The notes under the pieces are model-generated. The model ran no database searches, was not told the DNA's origin, and saw only the letters and a program-made list of their open reading frames with translations. The position numbers and the translations under genes were made by a program. Positions 7,639 to 12,174 of a stretch of DNA of 12,174 nt are shown piece after piece. This DNA comes from Macondimonas sp035325645 (GTDB lineage Bacteria > Pseudomonadota > Gammaproteobacteria > UBA5335), in the NCBI GenBank assembly GCA_035325645.1, contig DAOKZK010000063.1, positions 1-12,174 of the forward strand, written 5' to 3'. Position 1 is the stretch's first letter. Every line of letters starts with the position of its first letter.

Positions 7639-8562
7639 TCAGTCGTCCGCGGCGCCGAGCGGCACGGCGACGGGAACGGCCGCCGGCCGGATGTCGATCT
7701 CGATCGGTGTCCGGCCGACGATCTCGCCATCCCCCTGCACGGGCAGCCCGGGGCGGCTGTCGAGCGCGATGGAGCGGCGCGCCTTCAGGTAGCGGACCTT
7801 GCGGTTGCGATGGTGCTGGCCGGTCAGGAAATCCCAGCCGATGCCGGCGAAATCGAGAAAGGTCCGGCCGTTCAGGATGCACAGGTCGATGACGCCATCG
7901 TCGGGTTCGATGTCCGGACCGATGCGCACGGCGTCGATGCCCCAGACACCGCCATTGGCGATGAAGACCTGCTTGGCCCGCAGGCGGTGACGCGCACCAT
8001 CCACGACGATCTCGAAGCGATGGGGTTGCAGGCCGCTCAAGGTGCGCAACGCAGTCCACACATAAGCCAGCCGGCCGAAGCGGCGCTTCGCCGCGCGGTC
8101 GGTGTCGCGAATCATGAGCGAGGACAGCCCTGCGCCCAGATGCAACACATAGAGCCGCCCCCCCGACTGCAGGGCATCGACGGTGCGCACGCGAAAGTCC
8201 GCCAGCAGCGCGCAGGCCGCATCCAGCTCGAGCGGGATGCCCATGACGCGGGCAAACACGTTTGCCGTGCCGGTCGGAATGACGGCCAGCGGCGTCGTGC
8301 CGCCGGCCAGCGCCTGGGCCGCCTCGGACACCGTGCCGTCCCCCCCGATGGCGATGACCAGCTCCGCTCCGCTCGCCACCGCCTCGCGCACGCGCCCCGG
8401 CACGTCCTCATCGGCATCGCCGGTCGTCTCGTAGATCTCGCAGCGCTGACCGCTCCGAGCGCAATGGGCGTCCAGCACCTCGCGGACGTGCGCCGGATCG
8501 CAACTGCCGCCCACGGGGTTCAGGACGGCAAAAAGGCGAAGCGGCACCTCATTCTGGCGCAC
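7639..8562 (-). CDS. Diacylglycerol kinase-like lipid kinase (YegS/DagK family)
   Basis: This 307-residue protein has the DAGK catalytic fold, transferring phosphate from ATP to a lipid such as diacylglycerol or a related substrate at the inner face of the membrane. The N-terminal nucleotide lobe shows VLNPVGG (residues 13-19), the signature GGDGTVSEAAQAL (73-85) and IPTGTANVFAR (95-105). The C-terminal lobe carries IEPDDGVIDL (218-227) and LPVQGDGE (273-280), the usual closing motifs. Length is typical. GTG at 8562 is chosen because AGGA lies 7 bases upstream (plus-strand 8570-8573); a second GTG five codons inside is possible. No membrane segment is visible. The gene follows the stress-protein gene on the same strand after 218 bases, too far for close coupling. 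Which lipid it uses cannot be told from sequence; some family members phosphorylate sphingoid bases or phosphatidylglycerol. Confidence 0.92.
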   Translation of the reverse strand: MRQNEVPLRLFAVLNPVGGSCDPAHVREVLDAHCARSGQRCEIYETTGDADEDVPGRVREAVASGAELVIAIGGDGTVSEAAQALAGGTTPLAVIPTGTANVFARVMGIPLELDAACALLADFRVRTVDALQSGGRLYVLHLGAGLSSLMIRDTDRAAKRRFGRLAYVWTALRTLSGLQPHRFEIVVDGARHRLRAKQVFIANGGVWGIDAVRIGPDIEPDDGVIDLCILNGRTFLDFAGIGWDFLTGQHHRNRKVRYLKARRSIALDSRPGLPVQGDGEIVGRTPIEIDIRPAAVPVAVPLGAADD

Positions 8563-8780
8563 GGCGCGTTCCTGTCATGCACGACATCTCGCCACCATCT
8601 TCGAGCATGAATCTCGCACCTCATTGACCGTAAAGAGTGAGCTTGGTATCGACGCGTTGAACCGCCCCGGACAGACGGAGACACAGGCCATCACCGTCTG
8701 AAGCAGTTGCATGAGCGTCTCGGAAATTCGCAACCACAATGCTTGATTGAATCGAGAATTTTGTCTACTGCGACGGCAGC

Positions 8781-9656
8781 TCAACCATGAAGGCTTCCGG
8801 GTGGCACCGCCAGCACATCGCAGTGGGCACGGCGCAGAACCTCCTCGGCCACGCTGCCCAAGATGAGCCGGGTGAACCCGCTGGCGCCCCGAGTGCCTAC
8901 CACGATCAGATCCGCGGACAGCTCCTCGGCGGCCGCCAGAATCTCGTACGCCGGAGTGGTTTTGTTTTGACGCACGATTAGATGGGGTTGCTTGATCGAT
9001 AGTTTTGCAGAGAATTCACTCAAATGGAGCATCGCTTCCCTACGCTCATCCTCAAGATAGTCCGCCTTTTCATTCTCAGACAATGTATAGCTCATGGCTA
9101 GCCGCAAAACCGGTGCGTCGAATACAAACAGCAAGGATGAAATGGCGCGCGGGGCAATGCCGAGTGAATCGGTAATTTCGAGCGCTCGCCGCGAACCATC
9201 GGAGCAATCGGTGGTCATCACGCATTTTCGATACGGCGCAACCGGAGGGCCATTGACCATCAGCACGGGACAGGAAACCTCGCGGATGGTCCGTTCCGCG
9301 GTGGTACCCATGAACAGATCCCGTAACGCCTGTCGTCGGTGGGGACCGATGATCAACGCAGCCGGCGACTCCTCGCGCGTCACTTGAACGATCCCCCCAA
9401 AAACGGTTCCGATGACAACGCGACTTGTCGCGGAAATCCCGTCGATTTCACGCAAGGTCGAGATCTGCTCGTGCAATATGGCCAAGGCGTTGTTCCGTTC
9501 GGCTTCGATGATCCGGCGCGGCTGATCTTCATCGACCACATGGATCAGGGATATCACTGCATCGACTTCCCGTGCAATCAGTGTGGCGCGCCGCAGCGCA
9601 CGGTCGGACCGCTCCGAGAAATCCGTTGCGACCATGAGTTTCAGCGGTGCCGGCAT
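8781..9656 (-). CDS. Tandem-domain universal stress protein
   Basis: The 291-residue protein contains two UspA domains. The first (about 1-137) starts KLMVATDFSERSDRALRRA and ends with GPHRRQALRDLFMGTTAERT and CPVLMVNG. The second (about 142-287) starts KCVMTTDCSDGSRRALEI and ends with VVGTRGASGFTRLILGSVAE and CDVLAVPPG. The second has the full ATP-binding pattern G-2X-G-9X-G(S/T). In the first the second glycine is replaced by arginine, so that domain probably binds nucleotide poorly. Such proteins act in the cytoplasm in stress endurance; the specific partner is unknown. AGGAGG (plus-strand 9665-9670) lies 8 bases before the ATG. The gene is visibly richer in A/T and in less common codons than its neighbours, perhaps reflecting later acquisition. 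It is divergent from the cation antiporter gene, consistent with but not proof of a shared osmotic or ionic stress response. Confidence 0.93.
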   Translation of the reverse strand: MPAPLKLMVATDFSERSDRALRRATLIAREVDAVISLIHVVDEDQPRRIIEAERNNALAILHEQISTLREIDGISATSRVVIGTVFGGIVQVTREESPAALIIGPHRRQALRDLFMGTTAERTIREVSCPVLMVNGPPVAPYRKCVMTTDCSDGSRRALEITDSLGIAPRAISSLLFVFDAPVLRLAMSYTLSENEKADYLEDERREAMLHLSEFSAKLSIKQPHLIVRQNKTTPAYEILAAAEELSADLIVVGTRGASGFTRLILGSVAEEVLRRAHCDVLAVPPGSLHG

Positions 9657-9664
9657 GCTTTAGC

Positions 9665-9670
9665 CCTCCT
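9665..9670 (-). promoter_or_regulatory. Ribosome binding site of the universal stress protein gene
   Basis: AGGAGG on the minus strand, 8 bases before the ATG at 9656-9654, fixes the start codon. Confidence 0.7.
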
Positions 9671-9931
9671 GTAAGCCGCTGTTAGGGAGTTTTCCGGGAT
9701 TCCTTACACAAATCCACTGGCGCCCGGAAGGCCGTTGAAAAGTGTTCACCAAAGGTGTTTTACGGGCCAGCTCGCATCGGTTTTCGCTTGCGCCGCCGAT
9801 TGGCTCATTTCGGGCGCACTGACCCCATGGTTCACGCACGATGCGCATCCGGCCAGCGGCAGATGGAGCCCATGCGCACCGCCTTGTACGCGCACAGCGC
9901 TTCAGCGCCTGACCCACAGATTTGAAGTGGC

Positions 9932-10031
9932 CGATCACTGTACCGAAAACCGGGCTCAGATCGACGATCACCCCCGATCACCAGTGGGTCCAAGTTCACC
10001 GCCAGCGGTCAGCGATATATCAGACGATCAC
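9932..10031 (+). repeat. Cluster of four CGATCAC direct repeats
   Basis: Identical 7-mers occur at 9932-9938, 9965-9971, 9975-9981 and 10025-10031, all in one orientation within 100 bases, with irregular spacing. They could be remnants of the multiple terminal repeats of an IS21-like element or binding sites for a regulator of the divergent genes; the irregular spacing fits the first better. Confidence 0.45.
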
Positions 10032-10103
10032 ACAAAGCAAGCGGATGCAGTGCCTCTAAGGCGTTCAAAATGAGGCTGCCAAAGAAGCGCCGTTTCCCAA
10101 GCC

Positions 10104-10109
10104 AGGAGG
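10104..10109 (+). promoter_or_regulatory. Ribosome binding site of the antiporter gene
   Basis: AGGAGG lies 4 bases before ATG 10114, supporting that start; the product then begins MGDVIHTAFGEIAVLLVLAA, a typical first membrane helix of the family. Confidence 0.65.
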
Positions 10110-10113
10110 TCCC

Positions 10114-11918
10114 ATGGGAGATGTCATCCATACTGCCTTCGGCGAGATCGCCGTGCTGCTGGTGCTCGCTGCCGGCGTCGGGCTGCTGGGCACCGTGGTG
10201 CGCTCGAACGACCAGATCGACCTGCTGGCCGAGCTCGGCATCGCGGTGNNNNNNNNNNNNNNNNNNNNNNNNNNNNNNNNNNNNNNNNNNNNNNNNNNNN
10301 NNNNNNNNNNNNNNNNNNNNNNNNNNNNNNNNNNNNNNNNNNNNNNNNCGTGGTGCGCTCGAACGACCAGATCGACCTGCTGGCCGAGCTCGGCATCGCG
10401 GTGCTGCTGTTTCTGGTGGGCATCAAGCTCGACGTGAAGCTGATCCGGTCCCTGGGGCCGGTGGCGCTGGCGACCGGACTGGGCCAGGTGGCCTTCACCT
10501 CGATCTTCGGCTATCTGCTCGGCCTCGCCCTCGGACTGAGCCCGGTCACCAGTCTGTACGTGGCGGTGGCGCTGACCTTTTCCTCCACCATCATCATCGT
10601 CAAGCTGCTCTCCGACAAACGGGAGATCGACGCCCTGCACGGCCAGATTGCGCTCGGATTTCTGATCGTGCAGGACCTGGTGGTGGTGCTGGCGATGATC
10701 GTGCTGTCGGCGATCGGCATCGGCACCGCCGAAGGCCATGGCGGAGGGGACATCCTCGGCGTACTGGCCTCGGGCCTGGGGCTGGTGGCGCTGGTGATGC
10801 TGTTCGTGCGCTACGCGGCCACGCCGCTGACCGAGCGCCTGGCGCGGGCGCCGGAGCTGCTGGTGATCTTCGCCGTCGCCCAGGCCGCCCTGTTCGCGGC
10901 GATTGGCGATTTGATCGGGCTCGGCAAGGAAGTGGGCGGCCTGCTGGCGGGCATCTCCCTGGCCTCGACACCGTATCGCGAGGCCATCGCGGCACGGCTG
11001 GCGCCGCTGCGGGATTTCCTGCTGCTGTTCTTTTTCATCGCCCTGGGCACGGCCCTCGATCTGTCCCTGCTCGGCGCCAACCTGCCCGCCGCCCTGGTGT
11101 TTTCGCTGTTCGTGCTGATCGGCAATCCGCTGATCGTGCTTGCCATCATGGGCGCCATGGGCTACCGCAAGCGCACCGGCTTTCTGGCCGGGCTCACCGT
11201 GGCGCAGATCAGCGAGTTCTCGCTGATCTTCATCGCCATGGGGGTCGCCCTCGGCCATGTCGAACCGGAGGCGCTGGGCCTGGTGACCCTGGTCGGCCTG
11301 GTGACCATCGCCCTGTCCACCTACATGATCACCTACTCGCACCAGCTCTACGCTTGGTGCGAGCCGCTGCTGGGCATCTTCGAGCGCCGCGGCACCCCGC
11401 GGGAGAGCGGCACGCAAGAGGGTCTGATCAGCGGACGTCCGGCGGTGATCCTGTTCGGGCTGGGACGTTTCGGTACCGCGATCGCCGTGCGCCTGCAGCG
11501 GCGCGGGGTGCGGGTGCTGGGGGTGGATTTCAACCCCCAGGCCGTGCGGCGCTGCCACGATCTCGGCATCGCTACCCAGTATGGTGATGCCACGGATCCG
11601 GAGTTCATCGCCGAGCTGCCGCTGGCCGGCGCCCGCTGGCTGGTGTCGACCACGCCCAGCCACGTCACTGGCGTCACCCATGACGACCCGCGCGCCGCGC
11701 TGATCCAGCTGGCACGGACTGCCGGCTTCGGCGGTCGCATCGCGGTTACCTCCCATCGCGTCGAGGACACCGAAGCTCTGTGCGCGATGGGCGCGGATCT
11801 GGTGCTCGAGCCCTTCCAGGACGCCGCCGACCGCGCCGTCGAGCTGCTCGCCGGGGCCGGCCAGAGTGAACGCATCGAGATTCCGGCGATCGAAACCGAG
11901 CAGCGGCCGACGCCCTGA
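10114..11918 (+). CDS. CPA2/Kef-type cation:proton antiporter with RCK domain, interrupted by an assembly gap
   Basis: An inner-membrane monovalent cation (probably K+ or Na+):H+ antiporter. The coding sequence is split by 100 N. If the N run and one copy of the 55-base duplication (10249-10403) are removed, the two parts join in one frame and give about 549 residues. The Na/H exchanger domain follows, with many helices: LLAELGIAVLLFLVGIKLDV, ALTFSSTIIIVKLLSDKREI, ALGFLIVQDLVVVLAMIVL, GLLAGISLASTPYREAIAAR, FLLLFFFIALGTALDLSLL and AQISEFSLIFIAMGVAL. A C-terminal TrkA-N/RCK domain starts at about residue 390 with AVILFGLGRFGTAIAVRL, an NAD-type Rossmann glycine motif, and the acidic strand end LGVDFNP; it runs to FQDAADRAVELL. 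This domain normally gates transport by nucleotide binding. As assembled, about 25 residues (second half-helix region with the usual GPxxLG) seem missing between GLLGT and VRSNDQ. A P-type ATPase gene follows after 50 bases. Confidence 0.85.
10194..10248 (+). repeat. Left copy of exact 55-base duplication flanking the N gap
   Basis: Identical base for base to 10349-10403. It begins CGTGGTGCGCTCGAACGACC and ends in GCATCGCGGTG at the first N. Both copies encode VRSNDQIDLLAELGIAV, which appears once in family proteins. Confidence 0.95.
10249..10348. other. Assembly gap of exactly 100 N
   Basis: A round-number gap is a scaffolder placeholder, not measured sequence. Because the ends on both sides are the same 55 bases, the gap lies inside one gene and its true length may be zero or even negative. 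Confidence 0.98.
10349..10403 (+). repeat. Right copy of exact 55-base duplication flanking the N gap
   Basis: It starts at the first base after the N run and repeats 10194-10248 exactly before continuing into the antiporter. This is the signature of two contigs sharing a terminal overlap that was not merged. Confidence 0.95.
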
Positions 11919-11968
11919 ACACCACCGGCCGCGCAGGGCCCGATCAACCAGCGACCGAGGAGCAGGCG

Positions 11969-12174
11969 ATGACCAGCCCTGATGACAGCCCACCGTTCCA
12001 CGCGCTGACCACCGCGCAGGTACTCGACCGGCTTGAGGCAACCGCCGCCGGCCTCAGCCAGACCGAAGCCGCGCGGCGGCGCGAGCACTACGGCCCCAAC
12101 CGCCTGCCGGAAGCCCCCAGGCGCCATCCGCTGTTGCGCTTCCTGGCGCATTTCCACAATGTGCTGATCTATGT
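11969..12174 (+). CDS. P-type cation-transporting ATPase, N-terminal fragment (3' partial)
   Basis: Sixty-eight codons are present before the window ends. The start ATG 11969 has GAGGAG at 11957-11962, 6 bases upstream. The sequence matches the cation ATPase N-terminal domain of P2/P3-type pumps: PFHALTTAQVLDRLEATAAG, LSQTEAARRREHYGPNRLPE, then a basic stretch PRRHPLLRFLAHFHNVLIYV leading into the first membrane helix. The pattern GLSxxEAxxRxxxYGPNxLPE is diagnostic of the family. Catalytic DKTG and transmembrane ion-site residues lie beyond the window, so the transported ion (Ca2+, Mg2+, Na+ or H+) cannot be told. It starts 50 bases after the antiporter stop on the same strand, with no terminator between, so co-transcription is likely. 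Confidence 0.88.
   Translation, partial: MTSPDDSPPFHALTTAQVLDRLEATAAGLSQTEAARRREHYGPNRLPEAPRRHPLLRFLAHFHNVLIY

Larger units (their letters stand above)
9657..10113. other. 457-base gene-free divergent intergenic region
   Basis: It separates the stress protein (- strand) from the antiporter (+ strand) and should contain both promoters, although I find no convincing -35/-10 pair. Open frames of about 100 codons exist on both strands (9735-10073 +, 9660-9971 -), but their products are rich in Arg, Pro, Ser, His and Cys, lack any recognisable pattern and have no ribosome site. The right part carries four CGATCAC repeats and phrases such as GTGGCCGATCACTGTACCGAA that remind me of the terminal regions of IS21-family elements. 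No transposase gene is left. A decayed insertion-sequence end is the best guess. Confidence 0.5.

Noticed and set aside
8672..8700. Perfect 7-base inverted repeat CAGACGG/CCGTCTG with a 15-base loop as terminator of the stress-protein gene
   Set aside because: The stem is short, the loop long and no T-tract follows on the minus strand; chance is a fair explanation.
8575..8784. 69-codon minus-strand frame between the stress protein and the lipid kinase
   Set aside because: It needs a TTG start, has no ribosome site, is rich in Ser, Arg and Cys and shows no pattern.
9735..10073. 112-codon plus-strand frame in the divergent region
   Set aside because: Composition is unlike a protein of this genome, no ribosome site is present, and it runs through the repeat cluster.
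10065..12041. Long minus-strand and +2 frames across the antiporter gene, passing through the N run
   Set aside because: The N run cannot be translated, and the real frame is shown by membrane helices and the RCK motif on the plus strand.
1..12174. CRISPR array, tRNA or rRNA gene
   Set aside because: No regularly spaced repeats and no recognisable tRNA or rRNA segment were seen on either strand.

Overview
The window is GC-rich, tightly packed bacterial DNA. Gene families and spacing fit a chromosomal segment of a Gram-negative proteobacterium, most likely a gammaproteobacterium: there is an outer-membrane beta-barrel protein, an IlvD that closely follows the E. coli form, and an RCK-type monovalent cation antiporter. 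The exact lineage cannot be fixed from the sequence alone. I do not see a clearly new functional system. The most notable items are a wrecked defence locus and an assembly defect.

Left part (1-2762, + strand): a metal-acquisition operon. It begins with the 3' part of an outer-membrane barrel protein of the kind found beside zinc ABC transporters. A ZnuA-like periplasmic binding protein and a ZnuB-like permease follow, with stops and starts nearly or actually overlapping. No ATPase gene is present downstream; it must lie upstream or elsewhere. ilvD (dihydroxy-acid dehydratase, 2816-4690) follows on the same strand after 53 bases and may have its own promoter.

Middle (4936-6022, + strand): a chimeric pseudogene. 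The first ~60 codons match the N-terminus of a SNF2/DEAD-box helicase of the defence type. They are fused in frame to the C-terminal part of a type III restriction enzyme Res subunit, which then suffers a frameshift. This looks like the scar of a large deletion that removed the body of a restriction or helicase locus. Next is a complete secreted protein of unknown function (6160-7626), then two genes on the - strand: a diacylglycerol-kinase-like lipid kinase (7639-8562) and a tandem-domain universal stress protein (8781-9656).

Right part (9657-12174): a 457-base gene-free stretch with a cluster of CGATCAC repeats, possibly a decayed insertion-sequence end. It is followed by a CPA2/Kef-type cation:proton antiporter with a C-terminal RCK (TrkA-N) domain, and the start of a P-type cation ATPase running off the window. 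The antiporter is interrupted by 100 N flanked by an exact 55-base duplication. This is a scaffolding artefact, and the N-terminal part as assembled also seems to lack about 25 residues of the usual fold. The antiporter and ATPase form a probable ion-homeostasis operon, divergent from the stress protein.
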